A stretch of 64,000 bases of DNA from Halomonas sp. ML-15 (GTDB lineage: Bacteria > Pseudomonadota > Gammaproteobacteria > Pseudomonadales > Halomonadaceae). Shown here piece after piece: positions 46,084 to 55,814 of this stretch. A program made the position numbers and the translations under genes. The notes below the pieces were generated by a model, which saw only the letters and a list, made by a program, of their open reading frames with translations, had not been told where the DNA came from and searched no databases. Every line of letters starts with the position of its first letter. Position 1 is the first letter of the stretch. The DNA is taken from NCBI RefSeq assembly GCF_014779595.1, contig NZ_JACXZT010000010.1, forward strand, positions 62,001 through 126,000, in the 5' to 3' direction.

Positions 46084-46789
46084 GGTGGTACGCCTGGGCC
46101 AGGCTTTCCGGTGACTCGCCGCGCCAGTAGCGGTAACGCAGCCGCCACATCAAGACCATGGTGCGCCACACCCCATGCTTTTCCCAGCGTCGTCCGCTGG
46201 TCGTCACTCGAGACGTTAGGCAGGCCGGCGCCGAGCGCTTCTTCAAACGCCGCGACATCTCGATATCCTCCATCAGCGGCTGTTCAGGGAAGCCGCCGGC
46301 GCCGATAAACGCCTCGCGGCTCATGAATATGGCCTGGTCGCCGGTGGCGATGCCGGTGAGTCTTGAGCGCCAGTTCATGGCGGTGGCAATGATTGGCAAC
46401 AATGGGTGGCGGCCCTCGATGCGCACATCGAAGCGGCCCCAGCAGCGTCCTGCGGCGAATGCTTCACGTATGACCTTCGTGGCGTCTCGGGGCAGGCGAG
46501 TATCCGCATGCAGGAAAAGCAGGCAGTCGGCGTTGACTAATGCTGCACCTTGATTCATCTGCCGGGCACGCCCAGGAGGACTGCTGATGATCATTACCTC
46601 CCAACGCCGGGCGATGGACCGGGTGTTATCGCGACTGCCGCCATCCACGATGACGATCTCATCGATATCCGAATGCTTCAGGTCCGACAGCTGCTGGTCA
46701 AGGCCGCCAGCTTCATCGAGCACTGGCATTATCAGGCCAATGGAGCAGCAGGGCGATGGAGATGTGGAATAGGGCATGGGCTTTGTCAT
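46073..46789 (-). CDS. TIGR04283-type family 2 glycosyltransferase
   Basis: A 238-residue GT-A glycosyltransferase: IGLIMPVLDEAGGLDQQL, EIVIVDGGSRDNTRSIA, LLFLHADTRLP (DxD-like HAD/ADT) and PLMEDIEMSRRLKKR. It corresponds to the rSAM/selenodomain-associated transferase 2 family. The start at 46789 is chosen from conservation of the opening; a frame to 46894 is possible, and no start has a good ribosome site. It is translationally coupled to the TIGR04282 gene. Confidence 0.8.
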   Translation of the reverse strand: MTKPMPYSTSPSPCCSIGLIMPVLDEAGGLDQQLSDLKHSDIDEIVIVDGGSRDNTRSIARRWEVMIISSPPGRARQMNQGAALVNADCLLFLHADTRLPRDATKVIREAFAAGRCWGRFDVRIEGRHPLLPIIATAMNWRSRLTGIATGDQAIFMSREAFIGAGGFPEQPLMEDIEMSRRLKKRSAPACLTSRVTTSGRRWEKHGVWRTMVLMWRLRYRYWRGESPESLAQAYHHAR

Positions 46790-46957
46790 CACCCCGAGTC
46801 GTCGTGACGAAGGGATACTTACACGCCAGCCGAAAAAAACTCGACAGACGGATATGCCTGTCACCTGTAAGGAATCCTGTATCCGGCTCACCAAAAGGAC
46901 ATTCTCTCACGAATGAGGGAAATTCGGGTATCAGTTGACGAAAGGTCGGGAGGCGAT

Positions 46958-47410
46958 ATGGCCAAAAGGTTGAGTTTATTATTGCTACGGGTGTCGCTGG
47001 GGGGATTGCTTCTGGTGTGGGGTGTCAACAAGGTCGTCAATATCGATCACAGCATGGCCATTGCCGAGAACTTCTATTTCGGCCTGCTTGCGGCGGAGAC
47101 CTGGTTGCCGATTGCCGGAGTTGCCCAGATGGCAGTGGGCCTGCTGATCGTCGTCGGGCTGGCCAGGCGCTGGGTATATCCTGTCCAGCTGCTGATCAAT
47201 GGCGTATCGCTGGTGGCGGTCGTTGCCTCAGTGATCGATCCTTGGGGCTGGTTCCTGGAGGGGACCAATGCGCTGTTCTACCCTTCGCTGATCATTTTTG
47301 CTGGTAGCCTGGTGGTAATGGCATTTGTGGATCAAGACCAGTTGGCGCTGGATGCCAAGAAAACGCCGGCTCCCGTCAGTTGGAAAGCCAGCCGTCGCTG
47401 CGGGCAGTGA
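46958..47410 (+). CDS. DoxX-family membrane protein
   Basis: A 150-residue inner-membrane protein with four helices (LSLLLLRVSLGGLLLVWGV, LPIAGVAQMAVGLLIVVG, PVQLLINGVSLVAVVASV, ALFYPSLIIFAGSLVVMAF), the DoxX pattern. The start at 46958 follows GGGAGGCG. Divergent from the glycosyltransferases and convergent with the Met-rich micropeptide gene. Function unknown; DoxX proteins are often linked to redox or thiol stress. Confidence 0.75.
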   Translation: MAKRLSLLLLRVSLGGLLLVWGVNKVVNIDHSMAIAENFYFGLLAAETWLPIAGVAQMAVGLLIVVGLARRWVYPVQLLINGVSLVAVVASVIDPWGWFLEGTNALFYPSLIIFAGSLVVMAFVDQDQLALDAKKTPAPVSWKASRRCGQ

Positions 47411-47425
47411 AAGCTTGGCGCCGAA

Positions 47426-47563
47426 TCATTGCCCGCCGAACAGGTACCTTATCAGGCTGGCGATGCTCAATCCGAGCAATGCCAAGAGCGCGATGCCGAC
47501 GATGGGCATCATCCAGCCCATGGCGTCCATCATCATGCAGTTTTCGGCGGTCATGCCCATCAT
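47426..47563 (-). CDS. Met-rich membrane micropeptide next to merA
   Basis: A 45-residue peptide. The N-terminal third is very rich in Met (MMGMTAENCMMMDAMGWMMP, with one Cys), followed by one helix (IVGIALLALLGLSIASLI) and a basic end. AAGGAG lies seven bases before the start on the minus strand. It lies 68 bp after merA in the same direction. Met/Cys-rich soft-ligand N-termini suggest binding of Hg(II), Cu(I) or Ag(I) (inference). A second peptide of the same design is at 55575-55730. Confidence 0.65.
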   Translation of the reverse strand: MMGMTAENCMMMDAMGWMMPIVGIALLALLGLSIASLIRYLFGGQ

Positions 47564-47631
47564 GATTGACTCCTTGCGAGGAACTTGAGGGTATTTTGCG
47601 ACCTTGGTGCTGCCTGTCGGTCAAGCGCATA

Positions 47632-49288
<1,657 letters not shown>

Positions 49289-49358
49289 GGTCACTCCTGA
49301 TCCCGGGCGTTGAGGCCGCCATGCCGCTTCGCCTTTCATGGTCTTGTTGTACGAGATA

Positions 49359-49389
49359 AGGTTACTTCCGTAGTTGGATACGGAGTCAA
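49359..49389 (-). promoter_or_regulatory. MerR-type operator/promoter
   Basis: On the minus strand: -35 TTGACT, a 19-bp spacer, -10 TAACCT. The spacer contains the dyad CCGTATCC/AACTACGG (49368-49383). The 19-bp spacer is the hallmark of MerR-activated promoters, and the sequence closely follows the classical PmerT layout. It lies between merF and divergent merR, so it should control both. Confidence 0.88.
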
Positions 49390-49394
49390 GGCGT

Positions 49395-49805
49395 ATGCAC
49401 AAGGCATCAAACACGCTGACCATCGGCGGACTGGCCAAGGCGGCAAATGTACATGTCGAGACGATTCGCTATTACCAGCGCCGCGGCTTGTTGCCTGAGC
49501 CCGAGCGTCCCCACGGGGGGATTCGACGCTATGGTTCTGCTGATCTCGGCCGTTTGACGTTCGTGAAAAGTGCCAAGGAGCTAGGCTTCAGTCTCGACGA
49601 GATCGACGATCTGCTGCGGTTGGATGATGGCACCCACTGTTGGGAAGCGAGCCAGCTTGCCGAACACAAACGGCAAGTCGTGCGAGACAAAATCGCGAGG
49701 TTGCAACGCATCGAGGGGGTATTGAGCGAGCTGGTCGACCGATGCCACGCCCAGCAAGGCAATGTCAGCTGCCCGCTGATTGCGTCATTGCATCGCGGTC
49801 TCTAG
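49395..49805 (+). CDS. merR: Mercury-responsive regulator MerR
   Basis: A 136-residue MerR-family regulator. The HTH ([26 protein letters not shown]) is followed by the dimer helix and the three Hg(II)-binding cysteines C82, C117 and C126 ([20 protein letters not shown]), as in Tn21-type MerR. It is divergent from merF-merA. The ATG at 49395 is chosen; a TTG at 49374 would overlap the operator and is unlikely. Confidence 0.93.
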   Translation: MHKASNTLTIGGLAKAANVHVETIRYYQRRGLLPEPERPHGGIRRYGSADLGRLTFVKSAKELGFSLDEIDDLLRLDDGTHCWEASQLAEHKRQVVRDKIARLQRIEGVLSELVDRCHAQQGNVSCPLIASLHRGL

Positions 49806-49899
49806 CAAGGGGCTAACTTACATGCCCCTGTAAGGCAGCCGGCCATTATGGCGACAAAACTGGACCAGCAGCCTAGAGCAGTGGTTCGAGGAGGCGCTG

Positions 49900-50670
49900 A
49901 TGTCCACGATGCTAGAACGTTGCGGTTACAGTTTGAGCTGCTGGCTTGCCCAACCACGGCCCTGGCATCGATCTCTATCGCAGATCGAACCCGAGGTGTT
50001 GGACTGTCTGCAGCCGGGGGATGTCTTGCTGGTGGAAGGCTCCTCTCGGTTGAGCACGGTGATCAAGTACCTAACGCAATCCTCCTGGTCACATGCGGCG
50101 CTATTCGTCGGCAGTGACGCGGCACTGAAAGCGGGAGGACTAGCGCAGGACTGCTTTGTCGAGGCGGATCTGGCCGAGGGCGTACGCCTTGTGGGGCGGG
50201 ATGAATTTATCGATGTCCCGCTACGGATATGTCGTCCCGTCGGCCTGGATGCTCACGAGATAAAGGCGTTAGTCGAATTTGCCTGCCAGCGGGTGGGATA
50301 TCGCTATGATCTGCGCAATATCCTCGATCTGGCTCGCTACTTGATGCCCTTGCCACCCGTGCCAGTGCCTTGGCGTCGGCGAATGCTGGCATTGGGGAGT
50401 GGAGACCCCACCCGGGCGATCTGCTCGACCTTGATCGCTCAGACCTTCCAGTCGGTGCAATATCCGATATTGCCTATCCGCGAGCGCGTCGAGACATCGC
50501 GACAGGAGAGGTGGGGAGGCGTGCTACACCGACGGCACCATACCCTGTTCACGCCCCGGGATTTTGATCTCTCTCCCTATTTTCAGATCATCAAGCCAGC
50601 ACTCCAGGCTGGTTTTGATCCCCATCGTCTCGTCTGGCGCGAGCTGCCCACTGCACTGCCGCCGTCCTGA
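49900..50670 (+). CDS. YiiX-like permuted papain-fold hydrolase
   Basis: A 256-residue protein of the YiiX/YebB (NlpC/P60-like, circularly permuted) type: LQPGDVLLVEGSSRLSTVIKYLTQSSWSHAALFVG carries the catalytic His, and RAICSTLIAQTFQSV the Cys, in the order His before Cys expected of the permuted group. Members are thought to act on amide or ester bonds of lipids or cell-wall peptides. GAGGAGGCGCTG precedes the ATG. No signal peptide is seen. Confidence 0.75.
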   Translation: MSTMLERCGYSLSCWLAQPRPWHRSLSQIEPEVLDCLQPGDVLLVEGSSRLSTVIKYLTQSSWSHAALFVGSDAALKAGGLAQDCFVEADLAEGVRLVGRDEFIDVPLRICRPVGLDAHEIKALVEFACQRVGYRYDLRNILDLARYLMPLPPVPVPWRRRMLALGSGDPTRAICSTLIAQTFQSVQYPILPIRERVETSRQERWGGVLHRRHHTLFTPRDFDLSPYFQIIKPALQAGFDPHRLVWRELPTALPPS

Positions 50671-50680
50671 GCGCATGGTT

Positions 50681-51310
50681 TCACGACAATTCGATCACTC
50701 GGCCGCCGGCATCTTCGGCGTCGGCGTGGTCGTGGGTCACCAGCAGGCTCGGCAGGCCGGCGTCACGCAAGCGGCCGAATACCAGCTGGCGCATCTCGTG
50801 GCGCAGGGTGGTGTCGAGCTTGGAGAAAGGCTCGTCGAGCAGTACCGCCTTGGGCGCCGAGAGCAGCAGGCGCATCAGCGCCACCCGCGACTGCTGGCCG
50901 CCGGAGAGGGTGGCCGGGTCGCGGTCGCCGAAGCCGGCCAGGCCGATATCGGCCAGCGCGGCCGCGACCCTGGCCGACTTGTCTTGGGTCCCCCGCGGCA
51001 GGCCGAAGCGCAGGTTGCCGGCGACCGAGAGATGCGGGAACAGCAGCGGATCCTGGAACAGCAGGCCGATGCCGCGCCGCTCCGCCGGCAGCGCGGTGAT
51101 GTCCTGGCCGCCCAGCAGGACCTGGCCCGAGGCGTGGAAGGCGGGGGCCAGGAAGCCGGCGGCATAGGCCAGCAGGGTCGACTTGCCCGAGCCTGACGGG
51201 CCCATCACCGTGAGCACCTCGCCGGGAGCGACCCGGGCATCGAGCGCGAGTAGCGTCCGACCCTGCAGGGCGATATGCACCTGGTTGAATTCGAGGCAGG
51301 GAGCAGTCAT
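50681..51310 (-). CDS. ynjD: ABC transporter ATPase, YnjD-like
   Basis: A 209-residue ATP-binding protein with Walker A MGPSGSGKSTLL, Q loop in IGLLFQDPLLFPHLSV, signature LSGGQQSRVALMR, Walker B AVLLDEPFSKLD and H-loop LLVTHDHADAEDA. It overlaps the permease stop by four bases and ends the binding-protein/permease/ATPase unit. Confidence 0.87.
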   Translation of the reverse strand: MTAPCLEFNQVHIALQGRTLLALDARVAPGEVLTVMGPSGSGKSTLLAYAAGFLAPAFHASGQVLLGGQDITALPAERRGIGLLFQDPLLFPHLSVAGNLRFGLPRGTQDKSARVAAALADIGLAGFGDRDPATLSGGQQSRVALMRLLLSAPKAVLLDEPFSKLDTTLRHEMRQLVFGRLRDAGLPSLLVTHDHADAEDAGGRVIELS

Positions 51311-53001
51311 GGCGTTCCTCGCATTCCGCGGCGGTTGGACCAGAGTAGCCGCGGCAGGCCCACGGCGATGATGAAACCCAGCAGCGGCAGGCTGGCCTGG
51401 ACCAGCGCCCAGACGCCGATCAGGCGGCGGTTGCCGCCGGCGGCCAGGGCCACGGCTTCGGTGGTGACGGTGGTCACGCGTCCGGCGCCCAGCAGCAGAG
51501 TCGGCAGGAACTGACCGATGCTAACCGCCAGTCCTACCGCCATGGCCGTCAGTAGCGGTGCCAGCAGCATCGGCAGGCGTACCCGCCAGAAGGCGCCGTT
51601 GGGTGTGCTGCCCAGGGTCAGCGCGACCCGCGACCATCGCGGATCGAAGCGCCGGTAGGCCTCCGACAGCGACAGGAACACATAGGGCAGCACGAACAGC
51701 AGATGACCGAAGATCACCAGCCAGCGGGTGGGGCGCGTGCCGAGGGCTTCCATGACCACCACCAGGCCGAACAGGAAGGCGATCTGCGGCACGATCAGCG
51801 GCAGATAGAGCAGGGTCAGCGCCGAGGCTAGTTGGCCCTGGGCCGGCTGGCACCCGCTGCGCTGTTCGTTCTCCAGGGCGGCCAGCACCAGCGCCGTGGC
51901 AAGTAGCGTCGCCGCGCCGGCGATGATCAGGGTGGCGGCGACCGGACCGCCCAGTGACGGCAGCGCGCGCTGCCAGTGCTGCAGCGTGAAGGTCTGGGGC
52001 AGGGCGTCGGGGAAGCGCCAGAAACCGGCCAGGGAGTTGAGCGCCAGGCCGGCGATGCCGACCAGGGCGGTGATCGCGGCGAGCAGGATCAACGTCTTGC
52101 CGATGATGCGCAGACGGCGCTCGCCGCGCTGGCGCTGGCCGCCCGCCACCCAGCCCCGGCCCAGCCGTCGCACCAGGCACTCCAGCCCCCACCAGCTGGC
52201 CAGTGCCGCCAGGGTTACCCCCAACTGCAGCAGGGCGCCCGCCGAAGCCATGAAGCGGCGTGACAGGTCCGGGTCGTTGAACCAGCCGAGGATCGATACC
52301 GCCAGGGTAGGCGGCAGCGTCGGGCCGAGGATCATCGCCACGTCGACCACCGATGAGGCGTAGGCAATGACCGCGAACACCGGCAGCCGGATCAGCGGAT
52401 AGAGCGACGGCAGCACCACCTTGAGCCAGGCGATGGTGGGCCGGTAGCCCAGCGAGCGGGCCAGGGCCACGCGACGCTCGGCATCGATCTGGTGCAGGGC
52501 GGCCAGGCTCATCAGCAGCAGGAAGGGGATCTCCTTGATCACCAGCCCGGCCATCAGCGACAGCCCCCAGGGGTCCTGGACGATCAGCAGATCCGGCGGT
52601 CGCTCCCAGCCGGTCAAGCCCGGCGAGAGTGCCCGTGAGATCAGCCCCGAGGGGGCGATCAGAAAAGCCAGGCCGAAGGCCGCCGCGGCGTGGGGGATCG
52701 ACAGCAGCGGCGAAATCATGCGCCGTATCCAGCGGTCCAGCCGGCTGCCCGAGGCGCCGGCCAGGAACAGCAGCACCACTGTCAGCGACAGCGCCGTGGT
52801 GGCGATACCGCTGCTGAAGCTGATCGCCACCGAGCGTGCCAGGCCGGGCTGGGCGAACAGGTCGCGCCAGGGATCGAGGCTCAGGCTGTGGCCGCCGAGG
52901 GCCGGCAGGTAGCCGAAGGCGGGCAGGGTGGCCATGGCCAGCCCGGCCAGGATCGGCCCCACCAGCAGGGCAGTGATCAGCCAAGGGGCGAGTCTCAGCA
53001 T
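51307..53001 (-). CDS. ynjC: ABC transporter permease, YnjC-like (fused two-domain)
   Basis: A 564-residue inner-membrane protein made of two tandem permease domains with about twelve helices and an EAA-like loop in each half (DAERRVALARSLGYRPTIAWLKVVLPSL and SEAYRRFDPRWSRVALTLGS). This fused arrangement is typical of YnjC, ThiP and FbpB-type importers. An extra GTG codon directly upstream (53004) is an alternative start. Starts 16 bp after the binding-protein gene. Confidence 0.86.
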   Translation of the reverse strand: MLRLAPWLITALLVGPILAGLAMATLPAFGYLPALGGHSLSLDPWRDLFAQPGLARSVAISFSSGIATTALSLTVVLLFLAGASGSRLDRWIRRMISPLLSIPHAAAAFGLAFLIAPSGLISRALSPGLTGWERPPDLLIVQDPWGLSLMAGLVIKEIPFLLLMSLAALHQIDAERRVALARSLGYRPTIAWLKVVLPSLYPLIRLPVFAVIAYASSVVDVAMILGPTLPPTLAVSILGWFNDPDLSRRFMASAGALLQLGVTLAALASWWGLECLVRRLGRGWVAGGQRQRGERRLRIIGKTLILLAAITALVGIAGLALNSLAGFWRFPDALPQTFTLQHWQRALPSLGGPVAATLIIAGAATLLATALVLAALENEQRSGCQPAQGQLASALTLLYLPLIVPQIAFLFGLVVVMEALGTRPTRWLVIFGHLLFVLPYVFLSLSEAYRRFDPRWSRVALTLGSTPNGAFWRVRLPMLLAPLLTAMAVGLAVSIGQFLPTLLLGAGRVTTVTTEAVALAAGGNRRLIGVWALVQASLPLLGFIIAVGLPRLLWSNRRGMRGTP

Positions 53002-53016
53002 CACGCGGTCAGTCGA

Positions 53017-54243
53017 TCAGCGGCCGACATAGCGCGCTTGCCAGGCCTCCGCCAGGGCATCGACCCAGCTCGGGTGGGGCTGACCCAAGACCTCGCCGAG
53101 CTCATCCGGGGCCAGGGTGGCGATGCCCAGGTCGATATCGTCGAACAGCGCGCGATCGGCGGGCTCGAGGGTCTCCAGCGAGAGCACCGTGTTGCTGCCC
53201 CATACCACCGGGTCCTGCTTGTGGGCCTGGGCCTCGGGGCTCAGCAGATAGTTGGCCACTACCATGGCGCCGGCCTTGTGCTGGGCGTTATAGGGGATCG
53301 CCATGAAGCTCATGTTGCCGATCATGCCGTCGTCGTGCACATAGCTGCGCACGCTGTCGGGCAGCTCGAAGTTGGCGATGGCGCCGGAGGCCTCGGTGGT
53401 GCTGAAGGAGAGGCCGATGCTGATTTCGCCGTCGCCCATCAGGCGGCGCAGCTCCGAGCTATTGCTGGGGAAGGCGCGGCCGCTGCGCCACAGCAGTGGG
53501 TGCAGCTCGTCCAGGAAGGTCCACAGCGGGGCCGTGACCTCCTCGAAGTCCTCCTCCTGCATGGGTTCGTAGAGGATCTCGGTGTCGTCGGCCAGCTCCA
53601 GCAGCGCCTGGGTGATAAAGGCATTGCCGAGGAAGTTGGGGACGCGGGCATAGGTGAATTCGCCGGGGTTCTCCTGGGCCCACGCCAGCAGCTCGGGCAT
53701 CGAGCGCGGATGAGTGTCGACCAGCGCGGTATCGTAGTAGAAGACCACCTGGGAGCTACTCCAGGGTGACTCTAGCCCGTCCACCGGGATGGTCCAATCG
53801 TAGCGCACCGCCGGGGTGTTGTCGGGATCGGTCAGCGGATAGTGGGGCAGCTGCTCAGCCCAGGGGCCGAACAGCAGATCGTTGGTCTTCATGGTGGCGA
53901 AGTTCTCGCCGTTGATCCAGATCATGTCGACGTTGCCGCGCTCATCGTTGCCGGCCTGCTTCTCGGCGAGCACCCGCGATACCGCCTCGGCGGTGTCGCT
54001 GAGTTTTACATGCACCAGGTCGATGTCGTAGCGCTCGGCGACCTGGTCGGCGGTCCACTGGATGTACTCGTTGGTGCGATCCTCGCCGGCCCAGGCGTAC
54101 CAGTAGACGGTCTGGCCGCGGGCCTCCTCGACCACGGCCTGCCAGTCGCTGGGGTCGGGATCGGCGAGCAGGGCGGGGCTGCCCAGCAGGGCGGCGAGGG
54201 GCAGGCCGGCGGCGAGGGCATGACGTAAGCGAGGCAGTGACAT
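53017..54243 (-). CDS. ynjB: ABC transporter substrate-binding protein, YnjB-like
   Basis: A 408-residue periplasmic protein with a signal peptide (LRHALAAGLPLAALLGSPALLA) and the YnjB-type solute-binding fold: YWYAWAGEDRTNEYIQWTADQ, VDMIWINGENFATMK, VVFYYDTALVD. YnjBCD is related to thiamine-type importers, but the ligand is not established. The start shares one base with the kinase stop (TGATG), so the kinase and the importer are co-translated. Confidence 0.86.
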   Translation of the reverse strand: MSLPRLRHALAAGLPLAALLGSPALLADPDPSDWQAVVEEARGQTVYWYAWAGEDRTNEYIQWTADQVAERYDIDLVHVKLSDTAEAVSRVLAEKQAGNDERGNVDMIWINGENFATMKTNDLLFGPWAEQLPHYPLTDPDNTPAVRYDWTIPVDGLESPWSSSQVVFYYDTALVDTHPRSMPELLAWAQENPGEFTYARVPNFLGNAFITQALLELADDTEILYEPMQEEDFEEVTAPLWTFLDELHPLLWRSGRAFPSNSSELRRLMGDGEISIGLSFSTTEASGAIANFELPDSVRSYVHDDGMIGNMSFMAIPYNAQHKAGAMVVANYLLSPEAQAHKQDPVVWGSNTVLSLETLEPADRALFDDIDLGIATLAPDELGEVLGQPHPSWVDALAEAWQARYVGR

Positions 54244-55358
54244 CAGCGTGGCGTTCCTTGTGGCTGGCGGAGATTATCAGGTTGGGCGGCGGTAGACGCG
54301 GAGCGGCGAGCGTCGTCACCGAAGGCGCTGGCGAGGGTGTGAAACTCCTCGGCCATGGTCTCGACCACCGGTGCCGAAAGATAGTGTGCCACGCGCTCCT
54401 GCACGTGGGCGTTGAGAGTGCCGCTGTTGAGCTGGCGCGACCAGTCCTGGCCGCGGCTGGCGTCAAGCGGCGGTGCCCCGGACGTGACCTGCCACTTGGC
54501 ACACCAGGTGACCGACCATAGCCACATGGCGCGGCGCAGCGGCATGTGCCACGGGCGATAGGCGCGGCCGGCATCGCCCATGGCCTGCTCCCAGGCGTCA
54601 TAGGCGGCCAGGATAGCATCGCTGTCGAGTACCGCATGGCTGTTGAGGTCCCAGGTCGTCGAGGTGTAGAGGGTGGCATGGGCGAGGTCGAAGCCGGGGT
54701 AGCTGTAGCGGGCCTTTTCCAGGTCGACCATCCAGGCCTTGCCACGCCGATCGACCAGGAAGTTGCCGGGGTGGGCGTCGAAGGTGATCAATCGCGGTTC
54801 GGGGCGCGCCGGCGACTCGAGCGTCGCGGCGAACGTCGCCAGCTCGCCGCGGATGGCCTGCTCGGCGGCGTCGCTCAGGCCGGCTTCGGCAAGATACTCG
54901 GCCTGCGCCTGAATCTCTTGAAACATCGCCGCCAGCGGGTCGTGGGGGGCCAGCAGCGGGGTGCGGGCCGACGCCTCGGGCAGCGCCAGACGATGAATGG
55001 CCGCCAGGCTGCGCATCAGCGCCGTCAGGTCGCCGGGCAGCTCGGCGGGGCGCCCCTCGATGGCCTTGACCACCAGCGCGCCGCGGGGCAGGTCGCGGCT
55101 GGGGGCAAGGTGTTCGGCCAGCGGCGGAGTCACGCCGCTGGGCGCGGCGTGGGCAAAGCAGCCAGCTTCATAGACGAGGTGCGCGGCGGCTTCCAGCCCC
55201 ATCTGGCTCTGCTTGGGTATGCGCATCAGCCAGCCACTATCGCCCAGCCGCAGATGCCAATGGGCCAGGCCGCTGTCCTCCAGGGGCTGCAGCGGCGCCT
55301 CGGCCCAGGGCGTGTTGGCCAGGGCGCTGCGCACGGCATCGAGGGAGATCAGGGACAT
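54243..55358 (-). CDS. Aminoglycoside-phosphotransferase-fold small-molecule kinase
   Basis: A 371-residue APH-fold protein: catalytic loop LITFDAHPGNFLVDRRG (about residues 190-206) and metal-binding VDLEKARYSYPGFDLAHA. It resembles choline/thiamine-kinase-like APH proteins rather than resistance enzymes. The stop overlaps the ynjB start, so it probably phosphorylates and traps the solute imported by YnjBCD (inference). A 32-codon frame overlaps its 5' end. Confidence 0.78.
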   Translation of the reverse strand: MSLISLDAVRSALANTPWAEAPLQPLEDSGLAHWHLRLGDSGWLMRIPKQSQMGLEAAAHLVYEAGCFAHAAPSGVTPPLAEHLAPSRDLPRGALVVKAIEGRPAELPGDLTALMRSLAAIHRLALPEASARTPLLAPHDPLAAMFQEIQAQAEYLAEAGLSDAAEQAIRGELATFAATLESPARPEPRLITFDAHPGNFLVDRRGKAWMVDLEKARYSYPGFDLAHATLYTSTTWDLNSHAVLDSDAILAAYDAWEQAMGDAGRAYRPWHMPLRRAMWLWSVTWCAKWQVTSGAPPLDASRGQDWSRQLNSGTLNAHVQERVAHYLSAPVVETMAEEFHTLASAFGDDARRSASTAAQPDNLRQPQGTPR

Positions 55359-55447
55359 GTCGGCGCCTCATCGGGTTGCCGGGCCAGCAGCGGCCAGCCG
55401 ACGGCGAGAATCAGCAGCGAGCCGGAGAGTGGCAATGCAGGGCGCAT
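55349..55447 (-). CDS. Possible 32-residue membrane peptide overlapping the kinase start
   Basis: A short frame MRPALPLSGSLLILAVGWPLL followed by a polar end, stopping inside the first codons of the kinase gene. AAGGA lies about 7 bases upstream of its ATG. It could be a real small membrane peptide or a translational leader for the kinase-ynjBCD unit. Evidence is limited to the ribosome site, the hydrophobic segment and the overlap. Confidence 0.3.
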   Translation of the reverse strand: MRPALPLSGSLLILAVGWPLLARQPDEAPTCP

Positions 55448-55574
55448 GCAAGATCCTTGTAATAGCAGTGACATAGGCTCAGTCGCAGCCATCGGCGCAG
55501 CCTTACAGACAGTCTTGACCTTGGTGCTGCCCCCGGGTGCCATGCTTGGCATTCAACGCTCAGGGGAATCTACC

Positions 55575-55730
55575 ATGATGCAACAGATGACGGGATTTTG
55601 CCCCATGTGCGGCTGGATGGACGGCGCTGTAGGCGGTGCCATGATGATAGGCATGGGAGCAGCCGGATTGCTGCTGGTGGGCCTGGCCGCCGCGAGCATG
55701 ATCAAGTATCTGGTAGTACGATCGGATTGA
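55575..55730 (+). CDS. Met/Cys-rich membrane micropeptide
   Basis: A 51-residue peptide: MMQQMTGFCPMCGWMDGAVG with a CPMC motif, then a Gly/Met/Ala helix (GAAGLLLVGLAAASMI) and a basic end KYLVVRSD. AGGGGAATC precedes the start. Its architecture matches the peptide at 47426-47563. The CPMC pair and six N-terminal Met residues would suit a soft metal. It is not in an operon with its neighbours; the nfeD gene starts 84 bp later. Confidence 0.55.
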   Translation: MMQQMTGFCPMCGWMDGAVGGAMMIGMGAAGLLLVGLAAASMIKYLVVRSD

Positions 55731-55814
55731 GAACTCGACGCCCGACCGAAGTCGAGTGAACGAACCGCCATCCTCGGCATCACATTGGTAATGCTAACGT
55801 GAGGCACAGGGATC

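Noticed and set aside
55448-55560. TPP riboswitch upstream of the kinase-ynjBCD unit
   Set aside because: No CTGAGA or ACCTGA-type thi-box text could be found on the minus strand.
54546-55574. In-frame upstream extension of the micropeptide gene at 55575
   Set aside because: It runs antisense through the kinase gene. Only the last 51 codons after the ribosome site at 55575 look real.
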